A DNA stretch of 64,000 nt from Earliella scabrosa (lineage: Eukaryota; Basidiomycota; Agaricomycetes; Polyporales; Polyporaceae). Positions 35,016-51,306 of the stretch are shown here, one piece after another (within the stretch, counting starts at the first letter, position 1; the number at the start of each line of letters is the position of its first letter). A program made the translations under genes and the position numbers. The DNA lies in the NCBI GenBank assembly GCA_022605405.1, contig JABYQQ010000020.1, forward strand, positions 186,001 to 250,000. The letters are read 5' to 3'. The notes under the pieces are model-generated. The model saw only the letters and a program-made list of their open reading frames with translations, ran no database searches and had not been told where the DNA came from.

Positions 35016-35558
35016 CGGCGGGCACCGCCCCAGAACCGGTCGCCAGATATTCTCGGGAAAATCTCCACTGAGGCGACCTGACCTGAACATTTACCATACA
35101 TATTCGGCGCCGTAACAGCTGACCTATCCTCAAACAATAGTTGAACCTTCCGGTAGTGGGAAATGCAGAATACTTGGGTGTCGTTTCGAGCACAAAGAAA
35201 CGTCACTCGCAGGTAAACTCTTCGGTAGTGGGGAATTTGAACAGGAAAGAGGTGACCAATCCAGGGCAATAGAACGTGACATATTCATCGGAAGGTGACA
35301 TATCTGCACGCTGATTAGGTGACATTTGCCCGGAGACCTTTCTGAGTCGTTGATAGGTTACCTTTGTCCATGCTTTCCAGCCGCAGTCTTTGTTCACTTG
35401 TAAAGCCGCCTTCCTGGCTCACTGAAAGACCAAACAAAGCTCCAACTGATACCACCTGTTCAGATGACGAAAATCATACTCAAATGCTCAAGTCATGTCG
35501 CCTCAGTGGAGATTTTCCCGAACATTTTTGGCGACCGGTTTTGGGGCGGTGCCCGCCG
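35016..35558. mobile_element. MITE-like non-autonomous element with about 75-bp TIRs
   Basis: Left TIR 35016-35092 and right TIR 35483-35558 are imperfect reverse complements. The termini are CGGCGGGCACCGCCCC, and the shared core is GGGAAAATCTCCACTGAGGC. The element is 543 bp with no coding potential. Flanks read TGAAGGCA on the left and TGAGGCA on the right, a possible degraded target duplication of 7-9 bp, as made by Mutator-type elements. The inside has recurring GGTAGTGGG and GGTGAC motifs. Confidence 0.72.
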
Positions 35559-35856
35559 TGAGGCAGTCGATGGTATTTGCTATCATGCCCTACTGACCTC
35601 TCCCTTACCCCGTGTTGCAATTCTCTTTGCAGGAGCGCACCTGGTATCCCGTCCTTGATCGAAATGAGTGAGTCACACCCCTTACATCTTCGTCGTATGT
35701 CTGTCTGTTAAGCACCGTGTATCTCTAGCAGTTCTGTCTACTTTGTACGTTCGTGGGGGGTGTACTGACGTAGCGAGGTGCGTTCTTCTACTGGTATATT
35801 CTTTCGCACACGACTGACACTTGCGGGTCAGGAAGCCTGTGCCAGCCCCTCAGACA

Positions 35857-37206
35857 TCAGGCTTGCAGTCCAGGAACAATGACCGCACGGAAACGTGCGG
35901 AGGAGCGGCGGTCGTACGCCTCCTGGGCCTTGTCCAGCGGGAAGGTCTCTACAAGGCACTTGATGCCATGTGCCTTCGCGAATGCGAGGCACTCCTCGTT
36001 CTCCTGCGCATGGCCGCACGGCCAACCTCTGATCGACCGGCGGCCATCCATCAGCAGCACTAGACGGAACCACGGTGAGCTCTTCAATCTGTCCGAGGAT
36101 ATGGAAGCTCGATGGACGCTTACGAGGGGAAACGGTCATAGGTGCGGGCTCGACAGCGACGATGAGCAGCGTGCCGTCGACGCTGAGGCCCGGGACGAGC
36201 TTCTGGAAGGACTCGGAGCTGGGCGCGGTGCACATTATGATCTTTGCGCCGCCTAGAGCCTGGAGCGCTTCCGCCTGGTCGACCTTCGACCCGTCGATGT
36301 ACTCGTATGCGCCGAGTTCGCGGGATAGCGCTTCCTTTGAGGCTCCGGAGGAGAGCGCGATGACGCGGAAACCCATGGCCTTTGCGATCTGGATGGCGAG
36401 GTGGCCAAGACCTCTGAGAGCCGACGTGAGCACATGGTGGACAATGGAGTGCGTCGGGACATCGTACCCGATCCCCTGAACTGCAACATAGTCTGGCGGG
36501 GTCGCGCTCATATGACGGAGAGAGTCTAGGGCGCTTCTGGTGAGTGTCGCGCTGTCCTCGTGCGTAGAGCCAACTCACTGAAACAAGTTAGCCCGCCGCA
36601 CAGCAACGGCGCAGCTTGGACTGGGTCCATGTCTTCCGGGACCGATACTACCGCTTCGCTGCGCAGAGTGACGTACTCTGCGTACCCCCCATCTCTGAAG
36701 ATACCTGTCAGGCGAATGACTGAATCAGTACTGACACCACTGCAAGGGCCGAAGAATTTGCCCCGCACCGTTCAGGTCCTCGTTCCTGCAAGTGATGTAG
36801 TCGTTCACACGACAGCGATCGCAGATGCCACACTGCCCGCCATGCCAGCCCCCGCCCACGCGCTGCCCGAGCCGCCACATCTTCTCGGTGGGCGAAACGG
36901 CGACAACGTCGCCGATGATCTCGTGTCCGGGGATCCGCGGGTACTGGATGGCCTTGCCTTTGACGAACCCCTCCTGGACGCTCTCGTCGCTGTCAATGCG
37001 GATGGGATCAGCGAGGACGGCCGGCATTCAAGGCAACACGACGCCTTCTGTTACCTTCCGCAGACCCCGCAGGCGAGCACTTTCACCACTACCTCATTCG
37101 CCTGAGGATCCTTCCACGGGACCGTGATCTTCTCCAATTTCCCGACGCCACGTTCCGTGAGCGCATAGGCAGTGTACGAGGAGGGGTGAGGGAGAGAGGT
37201 GGACAT
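35857..37206 (-). CDS. Zinc-dependent alcohol dehydrogenase (MDR superfamily)
   Basis: Six exons (37206-37055, 36989-36769, 36704-36579, 36525-36468, 36413-36124 and 36059-35857) encode 349 residues, the normal length. Catalytic zinc ligands are C46 in CGVCGS, H73 with E74 in PGHE, and a Cys in LLCGGLTCF. Structural zinc ligands are C104, C107, C110 and C118 (CGICDRC with the fourth Cys after DYIT). The Rossmann fold GIGGLGHLAIQ binds NAD(P). It oxidises alcohols or reduces aldehydes in the cytosol. It lies about 670 bp from the end of the adenylate-forming reductase, whose product would be an aldehyde or alcohol, so it may act in the same pathway. Confidence 0.9.
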
Positions 37207-37877
37207 TGGTGCTTTGGGAGATGTCGATGATCTGGTGTCCTATCGTCCGGCGGTGGCAGGGTCCAGGAGCTGCGGGGTACGTCTCAAGTGACCTGCTTCA
37301 CGTGGTAAAGCAGTACTTATCTGTCCTCCTTTAAAGGCCTCGGTCGTTGAGACGCACGTCTGTCACTGTCAACGCTGTTTACGCTACGAGACGTCATTAC
37401 ATTGCTAATGCGCGGGCATGGTGCGGAAATGGGATTAGCGATGCTGATTGCAACCACAATCATCACCTATCCGCAGATTCAGCAGCCATAGGCGGCTTTC
37501 ATCAGCAGAGCGCACTAACTAAGGCGTAATATGTCCGCAAAGTATTGGCCGCTTGGTAAGTGGTGATTAGATTCAGGCCTGCATGGAAGACCGCCATCGC
37601 CGCCACGAACGTCGCGCAGCCAGCGTCGGGCAGCTGTCCTGCATGCTGAGCTTTTTTGTAGTGGGGTCCGTAGGGCCCGTAGGGTTCCTAATCCATGTGG
37701 CGCATCCACGTCAATTTGTCAATCGTCCTTCAGTCGGCCGTGGTGCTCGCACCTGCCGATCTGACCATCACCCAGCCAGGAAAGCCGAAGCATGTGCATC
37801 TAGAAGCAGCGTGTACAAACTCTATGACCTCTACTAGGAAGCGCGAGCCCTTGCATGGTGACTCTACCCCGTCGAAC

Positions 37878-40800
37878 TCACTGAAGGAAGCCCGACCTTC
37901 TCCACGCCGACACCCAGCGCAGAGCATGTCCAGCATCAAGCTCTGGCATCCGAGCAAGCGATGGGGAGACTTTCGACGCTTTCTCCGTAGACAGGTAGAC
38001 GAGTCCCATCGGTTCTCGGTCTCCCTTCGCTTCCTCGCCATGAAGCTGGAAGAACGACAAGAGACGCAATGCGGGGTTCGCCTCCATCGCCTCGAGCTCT
38101 TCCGCATCGCCAGCCTCTGCGCTCTTCTCCAACGCGGCCAGCCATGTGCCGTATGAGACGAGAGGGACACGGAGGGCTTGCGCGATGGGCTGGATGATGG
38201 TGTGCCAGAGGACTGGACGGGGATGGACGAGGTGCAGGACCGGCTCTCGTGAGTACCGCATCTCAGCAAAGGCTCGTGCAGCTTCGTATGACGAGAACCA
38301 GGAGACAGCCTTGAAAACGAACGGGTCAGCATGAGCACGTCGGGCTTCAGTGGGAACGAGAACGGCGTACCCCATCAAGATGTGGCAAGCAGTGCTGGAA
38401 CAAGGCAGACTTGACGAGGGCGGGGAACCATTCCTTCTCGTTCCAGTAACCTGTTCGATCGCCGGCGACTTGTCCCAGGCGCATGACCACCGTATGGAGG
38501 CCTGTCTGCTTGGATACGTTCTCGAGCATGTGCTCAGTAACCCACTTGCCCTCGGCGTAGCCACTGCCGTATGGGAACTTGGGGTCGTTCATGGCTATCT
38601 CTGGAACCGGAGGCGGCATTGTGCAGTCTGTATGTCGATGCATCAGTAACAGCTTCATCGTCCTTGAACACTGCACGTACTGGCGAAGGTGCCGATCGAG
38701 CTGACGAATATCACCGCGGGAGGCTGGGTGTAAGGAGAGCTGAGCGCGAGATCGACCAAGTTGCGAGTAGCTTGTATATCGACTTCGAAGGACGCGATGG
38801 AGAGGTTGAAGTTGACTTTCCAAGCTATTGTTAGGAGAGGGAACGTCAGCGTTATTCGAATCGAGCGGGCGCGCGCATCATACCATTGTGCATGATGTGA
38901 GTTACTGAGCGTCGGATCTAGCCCGCGTACTTCAGTCTCGTCATCCACAACGTATATCGGACATGCACGTACCTCTTCAAGCTGTTCCGGCTTTACACCA
39001 AAGCAAGGCTCATGCAGAACCACTTCTACCATCCTGAACTTGCGCGAGTCCAGCAGAGTCTCGTCTAGACCCCTCGCGCGGAACTGCGCTCTCTGTCTCT
39101 CCATCGCCCTCGCACCCTTCCGATTGAACGCGTAGACCATCTCCACGCCATCGTCTCTGAGCAGGTGCTCCAGCGTGTCGCACCCGAAGCCTCCCGTGGT
39201 GCCGGTGATCACGACGACGTCCTTCTCAGCCGGACGGTCGACGAGGACGCTCGGTCGTGCGGGCAAGTCGGCAGAGTACTTCTCGACGTACTTCCAGAGG
39301 TCCTCGGGCTTGTGCGATGGCTCAACGGAGTCCTTGTGAAGGGCGGCGTAGACGACTTGGGAAAGGGTGGATATTGCTGGGGCTGCGAAGACGAGGTTCA
39401 TTGGGAGACGTTGTGCAGCATCCAGGTTCGTCTCGCGGATAGCGCGCATGATCGTGTTGCGGATCCAGGTAGCCTGGAGACTAAAGAAACGGGGACGTTG
39501 AGCCTCAGTATGCATGCATAGACCACGAGATAGACATACCTGTCCCCGCCACTGCGGAAGATGTCCGCATCGTCGGCAATGTCCCGGAGTAGAGTACTCT
39601 GCACAACCGCGCGCACAAACGTCAACGTGCTCTCTTCGGTCCAGGTCGCTGGAGGGGAGAGCTCGCTTTGAGCGCTGGTCTCGATCTCCTTGTACAGCCT
39701 CTCGATTTCGTCGTGATACTCTTGCAGAATGAAGTTCCTACGCGGCTGCCGCTTGATTGTGAACTGGAACGGCTTTGAGGGGGACGCCATAAGTATCATC
39801 TTTTGTAGCACTAGTGATCAGTCATCGAGCGTTCGCATGCGAGTAAATAGACAAACCTCCTTGAAGATCCTGGAGTGCTGCGGTGCATATTCGTTGACCC
39901 GTTCTATGGTAGGCCTACACCGCGTGGTGAGCACTCAACCGTGTGTGCTTGACCATGGGCACGGATACGGACCATATCTTGTTCCTGAATGCGACCAACG
40001 ACTTGACATCGCTCGGGTCGAAGGCGTAGTCTTCCGTTGGTTCGATGAGGACCCCATTTTGAAACTTGCCGCTCCCGAACATGATACAGCTCTTGACGTG
40101 GGGGTCGTCGTTGATAATCTTCTCTACCTCGGACAGCATGATCAGTCACACGAGTGCGTGAACAGAATTGATAGTGAGTACCTAGGGGAGCGGGGTTGGT
40201 CTGTACAGGATCGAAATGAGTACTTGGATGTACTGCGACCGCTGTTCATACGAACCTTCTCGCCGTTGGACAGGACGATCTGGTCATCTGCGCGACCGAT
40301 GATCCTCCAGAGACCACGCCTCGTCGGATGCGGCACGACGAGGTCGCTGATCACACATGCATCGCGATCGCCAACTTTGGTGTTTGTCAGCAGGACAGGG
40401 AACTCTGGCGTGGCCTGCAGGAGTGCGGGAGTAAGCGCTTCCGCGAGACGTGGGTGATGGTCAAGGACGCACTATGATCACAACTTCATACGTTCCGTCC
40501 CCAACAGGGCGGAAGAGATGGTCGCCTCGTGGGTCCGGTTCCCAGTACAGCCAATCCATGCCGACGTTGTCTTTAGCATGCGGTTCCTGGTCAGGGAGAG
40601 AATGTCGAGGCAATGCAGATAGAAACAGGCTCACGTCGGGCAAAGGTATTCATCTGGCCCGCCTCCGTGCTACATGCAAAATGATGAACATAGGTCGGGA
40701 ACCGGGACATGGTCAGGACATACCATCCATACTGCATTTGGAGCGACACGCCCTTGCTCGCGAGGGTGTTACCGACCTCCTCGTTCAGCACAGCGCCTCC

Positions 40801-42138
40801 GTACATCTATCATGTCCACGTTCACCCTTAGCGTGGACCTCACGAATTCAACGGCGCAGACGTACCATCCCGCGCATCTTAGTCATGTATAGGACCTTCT
40901 CCGGGTCGCGAACCCATTCCTGACATCCATTCGCTGCGTCAACGATCCCGCAAATTCAAGGCCGGGGCTATTAGTACCCACCTCGATGAACGAAGGGACA
41001 GTCCACGAGAAATCGGACTTCGTCGCGACTATTCCGTCCCAAACGGCATCCGTGGTCGGGAACGTGGGTGGAGAAGCAGGCTTGAAGACCGCGATTACGA
41101 ACCCTGCAGAGGGCTAGACGACCGAGAGTCAGCGAGCGTCAGCGAAGTTTCTTGCTCGACACGCAGAGGATGCTCATACCGCTGCCGGGTACATGAATGC
41201 ACCAAAGCCATGGAACAGAGGCGTGCCGTGGAATCCGACTATAGCGCCTTTCATGTCGAAACCGCAATGCGCTGCACAACCACAGGAAGATCAGTCAAGT
41301 TGTTGGTCGCATCTGGTTCCGAGCGGTGCTCACCTGGAGATTTTCCTTCCTGTGCCAACTTCTTGTACGTCCATCCGATCGTCTTGGGGTGCCCGGTCGA
41401 GCCTTGGAACCTCGGTCAGCCTGATCTCGACATCGTCCTTCAAGTAACGTACCAGATGAATGCAAGATGGCGCAATAAGAGTCTATATCGAAGGTCGTCG
41501 CGAGCTCAACTTGGGCTTCGAACGGGCTGCTCGGGTCGGCACGCTCGGAGAAGAGCTCCTCGAAGGTCGGTGTCCTGAGCGCGTGTACGTGCTTCCCGTT
41601 CGCCTCCAGAGTGGAGAGCGCCTCCTTCGCGATCGACTGCATGCTCGAGTCCGGAGAGACGACGATGTGACTTGCACCGGTGCGGTCCAGCATGTCAGCC
41701 ACGGCGGCGGACGCGTTCCTTGTCGAGACCAAGAAGACAATGCAGCCCGTGCGCATGATCCCAACCGCCGTGCAGAAGTACGTGATCGAGTCTGCAGCAC
41801 CATCAGTTAGCCCCAGTACAACATGAGGTACGGAGAACGGGCTGACCTGTGTTCGCGAATAACGCTACGACGGGTCGAGCCGCGCTGGCGTCTCTACGCG
41901 TCGTGCTGACGCTTGAGGCTACGTAGCGCGCGGCGCGGTCCATGGCGCGATTGGCTTGCGAGTACGTTACATACTCCAGTTTCTTCCCGTCGTGGTAGAC
42001 GAACAGAGGGTAGTTGGGGTTCTCCTTCGCGTGCCATTCGTAGAGCTGTGGCACGGCTACGTCGGTCCGCCGGAGCAGCTCGTCTGGCGCGCGGAACTCC
42101 GTGCTGATGTGCGAAGGGACGGGTCCGGCAAGAGGCAT
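37878..42138 (-). CDS. NRPS-like adenylate-forming reductase (A-T-R)
   Basis: About 19 exons on the minus strand, start ATG 42138 and stop 37880-37878, roughly 1,050-1,100 residues. The adenylation domain (about 42138-39850) has HSSGSTGHPK (phosphate loop), CTEAGQMN, RADDQIVLSNGEK and the C-terminal PHVKSCIMFGSGKFQNG. The thiolation domain (about 39810-39480) has the phosphopantetheine site GGDSLQATW, with an intron between Asp and Ser. The thioester reductase (about 39450-37878) has the NAD(P) motif TGTTGGFGCDTLEHLL and the catalytic YAEGK. There is no condensation domain. Such enzymes activate a carboxylic or amino acid as its AMP ester, load it on the carrier and release it reductively as an aldehyde or alcohol. 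Substrate unknown. One junction (near 40580) needs the acceptor GCTAAAG to keep frame. Confidence 0.88.
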
Positions 42139-45099
42139 GGCTGGGTTGTTCTCTGTGGGAAGTTAGTGTGTGGAAGGATATAAGCAGACGATTCGTCGAC
42201 CTGAGGGCGATGCTAATCTCTCTAAGTATACATGCCCGTCTCTTCCTGCGCAGCCCACGTGCGGCGGACTGGTGCGGTAGTATCCAAGTGTGGCTACTGC
42301 GGCATAGGTTCGACGCCCTGTAGACACTCTGTCAGCACTTCGGCGTGCACGGACGAGGGGTGGGATAAGTACGTTCCTGAAATAGCCGTTGACGGAGCAG
42401 GAATGGCTATGCCCCCAAACTATCGCATGACCAACATTACACATGCCTCGCACTCCTGGGGCAACAAAGCGACCGGGATGAACGTGTTGCAGAACGACAG
42501 ACGATCTTCTCACGTCATGGAATTTTCCTATATCTCGTGGAGCGGATAGTGCCAGTGCCAACCTGTCGCCTTCGCCAGTGAAGTGAACGCGACACCGGAT
42601 GGGCATTCGGCGGAGCTTCATAGTCCTAATTGAGAATGAATCTCAGTACATCATCGCTGATAGTAGGCGATGCCATACATTCGCGCCCGCTTAGGCAGAC
42701 TCCCGGCTTAATGCCACCAGTGGGCAGGGCTCGGCATATTGACATGTGCGCTGTGTAGGATCTATCAGCCGGCGAGCTGTCAGTCCGTAGGTCCAGGAGA
42801 AGAGGATACCCCATTAGCATGCAATGAGTCATGAACGTCACCGATCCGTTGTCCATCAAGCTATGGAATGGAGGACCGCACTGCCGCCTCCATCTATAGA
42901 CATCTTCTGGCACGCTGCATTCGTCAGAGCATGCGTGAAGATAGTGGACATGTTCGTCGAGTCGCCATGCGGCACCGCACAACGCTCAAACTTAAGCAGA
43001 GCAGTTTCAGCGCGAGCCAAGTGTCCGACGGATCTTCCCTGCTACCACCGACAAGTTGTGCATGACCTGCAACGGATCTTGAGCAGCATTTCGACGCGTA
43101 CAGGCATCCTACATGCTCGTCACTCGAGCCTTCATGATGCAACAGATTCCCATCTGGGTTCGTTCGCGAGACATCGAATTGCGTAGAGCGGCAGCGGGAC
43201 CACTTTAGGATACAGCAGGGACAGGCGCATCTAGCATGCCCACCGTACTGGCAGAGCATCTGTAGCTCGAGGGTATGATGACTGCAATGGGCTAGAGAAA
43301 GAACATACGATTCGTCCATTAACTACTTTTCCGCATTAGATCCAACATCGACCCTCCTGAACGGATGTCTCCCCTCACATGTGTTCCGTACCATTGCGCC
43401 AGAGCCTCCGGGAGAACAGAAGTAATGACGCACCAAGACAAATTCACATCGTCATCAGTCCTCAGGCTCCCTTACACAACTGAGGGTAGAGCTCGTCGAC
43501 TAGCGCGTTTGTGTCCGATGTATGCAAATGAGGTTTCTGCGTTGCGAGCGTACAGACAGCGAACAACAGTCCAGGAGTCCAGGTGGTAGAGGTCAGTGCG
43601 ACAGGCAAGTCAAAGTTGACGTTGAACAGTGCAACCGAACGGTGGCGTTGAGCAGCGCTCTTCATCGAGACTCAGTTGAGGCTCCGCCGCCTAACGTTGC
43701 TTGCCGCCAGTATGCCGATCGCTTCCGACAGTCTCCGACAGCATTATACTAGGTCCGACAGGACGCCTAGGCATCCCAGCGGCCAGCCTGAGTAGAAACC
43801 TGACGACTCTATGTGAGCCTTGAAGCTTGAGGACCCCAACGTCAGCGGGATAAGGCTACCGGCGCGCACCCGAGCTTAGAGTACTAGTCAGCGCAGCTCT
43901 ACGCCCGGATAGGGGCCTAGTTTGCAATCTCAAATCGCTCAGCACACCACTCCACACCGCCGCTGCCGCCGCCCAGCATGCTAGCGCGCCGTGCGGCCAG
44001 AGAGCGTCGAGCGATCCTGTTGTTGACAACAGCGATCGCTTGGCCGGCGGGGTCGGATCTGCGAGGTCCCGCTCCAAGTACGCTAACATTCGGGGTGGAA
44101 GCACTACTCTCCGTTGTCCTGTCATGGATGTACGGTGTACTTAGACCAACCCAAATGTATACTTATACACCGGCTAGCGGTGAAGGCGTGGGCTGAATCC
44201 TACCTGCTCGGGCAAAATCGCCCAAGAAGGTTTGACTTGACACAGAGAAGCGCTTGGAGCGAGGAGAATCAGATGGGATTGTGTCGTTGGTTGAGTGCTT
44301 CGCTCGCTCAAGAGCCTCTCCGGGTGGCGTAAGTTGAGGCGGCGGACGTCCAGAACCTGGGATAGCCGCGAGCGAGTCCCATGACGACAGAGCACCGAGA
44401 CAGAGGACAGAGGACAGCATCCTTCCACTCGAGACGGTTCGAATCAGGCTCGAAACCATCTCAAGCGATGCTAGCCGGCACGGCAACTGCCGAACATCCC
44501 TGCATAGCCTCTGTTATCGACTCCCGAGGACCTCTTGCCTTCTGCCACATCGTACGTCACGACCGCTTGCCACTGTGGTTCCATCGCGTTGCGAATAGCA
44601 AGATAGTAGCTCTGGATTGCACGAGGAGACCAAACGATCTCGCCTGTGCTGGGACAGTGCTTCTGTTCATGCCTGCGAAAGTATCGCTCCAAGATGAACG
44701 TACTGAGCGTTCTTGCTTCATCGTCTTCGGATCCCGTCAGGCTGATTCCACTCCAAGACAGAGTTCATTGACATCGCTGATGCTGCTGAGGCAGCCACCA
44801 CTGCGAAGGTCGCCACGGCGCCTTGATAGGTCCAGTTGTACGCCGCTAGGATGAAACTCCCATATCAACGCCAGGCTGACTCTTACTGATATATCCCTGC
44901 CAGTCCAGGCCGCGCCTCGCCAATGGAGCATGTCTACCGCGTCCTCTGGACTCTCGCTATCCCCGCCAGCTTACTCTCCTAGCTGACGGATCCGCATCCT
45001 ACGGGGATTAGGTGGCGGCTGAGCATGACGGGGGTGCCCGTTCTTATAGGTCGTGACTCCAAGTACGTTTCTCATCCCTTCCGCACTACACTCCCGCTC
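42139..45099. other. Intergenic, no firmly supported gene
   Basis: Two minus-strand pieces look faintly coding: 44692-44471 (GEIVWSPRAIQSYYLAIRNA) and 44440-44163 (a hydrophobic MLSSVLCLGALSS start followed by Pro-rich sequence). I could not join them into a gene. The rest is without structure I can name. Confidence 0.35.
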
Positions 45100-47784
<2,685 letters not shown>

Positions 47785-48185
47785 TGAGGGCTGATGTTTT
47801 CTGCGTTAGAGGTATTCTGTTGTATTCGATAGGCTGTACACTAATGACCAATCTGACATGTAAGAGCGATGGTCTTGCCCAGGAGGCTAACGGATAGACA
47901 TGACGTTCATGAACGACAGTATAGCCATATCCAAGTAGATCTCCCTGACGCTTCGATGCGAGATATATAGGAAGAGGGATCAAGTTGACCGCTACCATGA
48001 ACTGTAGAGTCCGTGCTTCGGGAGTTTTCTGACATGCGGTTCTCGCGTTGCTCGAGCCGCCCGTTCACCGCCATCATGATTGTGAGCGCTGGGCCCCTTG
48101 CGACTCCCACTTCATCTTGCTTGCGCGAAAACCTGAGCCAGCCTGACATCCTGGATCCTTTGGCTGCAACGTCTCGTACTCGTCG

Positions 48186-50693
48186 ATGAAATCTCGTCAC
48201 CGACTCTTTGCCTCCGACGCAGGGGACGTTGTGCTCGAAAGCACGATCAAAGCTCTGGACGCTGGCCGTGGCTTGGTTGGGCTCGCCGGCGTCCCCGGTC
48301 TTCCGGAGGCCTTAGATGTGCTTATGAGCATTCTGAGAAAGGTGCAGGTATGCTTGTAATGCTCCCGCGGGTCGCAAGCGTCACAAGGGAGTCTCACTAT
48401 AGTTTACAGGATACCAAGGCTAACAAGGAAGCCGTGAAAGGACTTTGCGAGGACGCTGCGAACCTGTGCAATGTCCTCAGGGGAGTGGCGGGCCGATACG
48501 GTGAAGCAGAGGGTCGATGGCATACCCCGCGACTCTCCGGACCGTGTAGCCGTGGAGATAGCCCTTCATACCGCCAGGAGTTTGGATCTCAACACCCGCA
48601 TTGACGGCTTAAAGAGGTGGGCCATCTTGATGTCAAAATACTGCTGGAGGGACCGCAGTGCGTTGAGTGTTCATAGGGAGCTTGACGAGGTGCTCTCGGA
48701 AGCCGGCACTCTGGCGGACAAGTCACAAATAGCCCGTTTTCTCCGTAGCAAACAGGATGCAGACGCAATCAACAGAATGCGCGAGAAGATCAACAACGCA
48801 CGTCAGAACTTCCAGGTACGGTCGGACTGCGTTTCGCTCGATTGCAGCTTAGTACCTACACGCTCTCGCTCGCAGCTTCAGGGCGGAATTGCTATTGAGG
48901 TCGTCGCTCGAGAAACGCTGAGAATGATCATGGTAAGTTCCCTATTGTCATCCCGCTACTCATGCATACTCATGCGCGGATTAAGGCAGAATGTTAGTGC
49001 TGTTCCCGGTTTGACTGGAGCAGTATTAACTCATGGCCAACCCGTAGCCGATGCGAGAATATTGAAAGAGCTTTCCCCCTTGGATGGAGCGTCATACCTT
49101 TCGGAAGACAACTCGCCGAAGAGTCGATTTCTGCAGGGTACTCGGGAAGTGATATTCCGCAACCTCAACCTCTGGGTCGAGCAGACCAGCACCGTGGGAG
49201 CCGCACATAGGGTTCTCGTGCTCATCGGCGCCGCGGGGATGGGCAAATCCACCATTGCATCCGAGTTCTGTCGACGGCTCAGCGATCAGAATCGCTTGGG
49301 AGCGTCGTTCTTCTTCACTCGTGGCACCCAGGGGCTCAACTCCATTCGCGGATGCCTCAATACCATAGCATATCAGCTCGCTGTCTCACAACCTGATCCG
49401 CTGCACGACATCATTGTGGCCGCAGCGCGCAAACACCTAGCTAAGGGCGGAGCATCGCAGAACATGAAGGTCGCTTGCGAGGACTTGATTCGGGCCCCCC
49501 TCCGCGATATCTCTGCGTTACCACCCCATGCTCCGATCTTTGTCGTCATCGACGCACTAGATGAGTGCACTGCAGAGGAGGTAGACACCATCCCGAATTT
49601 CCTCTCGCTCCTTCTGTCCTGCGCGCAAGACGCCTCCTCCCCACTCCGCATTTTCCTGACGTCACGTCCAGAATCGGAGCACGTTCGGAGTATTCTGGAC
49701 GCGCACTCCTCCGTCTCTGTACACGACCTTCGTGACATTGGAGGCCGGATCCTCATCGACCAGGATATCAAAGCCGTCATCACACACAGACTGTCTGAGC
49801 ATCCTACTACGCGCTCCTGGTCCGTAATGAACCCGACAGCTATTGATTGGCTTGTCGACCGGTCCCAGGGCATATTCGTCTACGCGAGCACGGCAGCGGA
49901 GTTCCTCGTTGGACAGGGCGATTTCGGGACCACAACCCTCGACCGGACTCTAGAACGTCTTCTGCGGGACGACGGCAGCGCCGGAATCTCACTCCAACGA
50001 CTCGACAAACTCTACCTAACCGTCTTAGAGACCGCCTTCCCCGAGCAGACAATGTCTCCCGACTTGCGCGAGAGAATTCCGTTAATACTTGGGCTTGTTG
50101 CCGTGTGGCGAGGTCAGATAATCCTGCCGTGGCTTGAAGCTCTGACTGGTATTCCATGCGACGACTGCCGGCCTATCCTGCACCAGCTTCGAGCCGTCAT
50201 TCAATGGGACTCAGAAGCCGCGGACTCCGGGTATCGTATCATCCACACCACCTTCCGCGACTTCCTCCTCGACCCCGAGAAGACGAAGGCGATTGCTCGG
50301 CCCGAGTTCCACGTTGATGCTGCCCAGGCGCACGCGACACTCGCGCTCGGATGCATGCGTCTTGGGCTATACTATGTAGGGAGATACATGCCGGAGCTGC
50401 TAGAGGAGAGCTCAGAGACACTGGAACTGTGCAAGCTCAACGAATGGAGTTTACTGGACCGGATGGAGGAGAAGCTGCGGGAAAAGCAAGTTGACGAACC
50501 CTGGCATTCTGTCCGCGCCGTGCACATATATGTGGACTCTTGTTGTGCATACCATCGGAGGCTCTCGACATCAGTGCAGTCCGTAGAGATGATCAAGACG
50601 GCGGAGAGATTTGACCACATTCCGTCCGACGTATTCAGAGCGTTTACTAGGGTAATCTTTGATAACTCCTTCCGCTACAACAGATTAAAGTAG
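48186..50693 (+). CDS. NACHT-type STAND NTPase 1, N-terminal frameshift
   Basis: Exons: 48186-48347, 48410-48815, 48876-48932, a 7-nt microexon 48986-48992, and 49048-50693. The last exon reads without breaks. Walker A is GAAGMGKST, Walker B VIDALDEC, followed by LRIFLTSRPE (sensor-1-like) and a helical arm with HTTFRDFLLDPEKT. There are no WD40, ankyrin or TPR repeats; the protein ends about 150 residues after that motif. The N-terminal helical domain matches copy 2 (AVKGLCE). Within exon 2, at about 48483-48500, the frame has to shift by one base to reach VDGIPRDSPDR, so the full protein cannot be made as written; an internal ATG at 48471 could give a shorter form. Fungal NACHT proteins act in non-self recognition and programmed cell death. 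Confidence 0.78.
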
Positions 50694-51306
50694 TATTTGC
50701 AATGACTTGATGTACTCGCCCGAGCCGCCGCCACAGTCATGTGCTCAGACACGTTGTTACAACGCACGAACCCTCAGTGTTGCGGCATCTCAACACAGGG
50801 TAAGATAAAACTTGAACGCTGAGGTACAGATGCGCCCGTGGCGTGGTGTATCACGCACGAGACGGACGACCTCATCAGAGTCCTCCGAGTCAGCAGTCGT
50901 TACGTCGGGCTCCTGCGCTCTCCGAGCGTAGACCGTGCAGTGCAATCATCATTGCAATGCCTCGTTCAAAGCTAAAGATTGGCTAGACGAGCCGTGAGCC
51001 ACGTAGAGGAGTATTGTATGCGCCTGCTGGAAGCGTTCCGGGTGAAAAGCACGCCCTACGCGCTGCACTGCGCCTCGTCACACGAGCGTAGTCAAGGTTC
51101 CGATACTCGGAGCAGAAGGGTGAGTAAATGGCACATGCACGATTGCACTGAGATGAAACACAGGACATACAACGATCGGGATCGCGTCCGGAACAAGAGT
51201 GAAAACGACCGGGGAATAGGCAGCTGGCCGTGCTATAACGATACGAACGCGTAGTTCATCCGTCCACCTCCATTGTCCAAGAGCGCGCTTGAGAGGCTCG
51301 TGATTC

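Noticed and set aside
40560..40640. Frameshift in the NRPS-like gene after TEAGQMNTFAR
   Set aside because: A downstream acceptor (GCTAAAG) restores the frame as HNVGMDW, so no mutation is needed.
42163..43319. Several minus-strand frames upstream of the NRPS-like gene
   Set aside because: None joins the NRPS-like start by plausible splicing, and none shows a recognisable domain.
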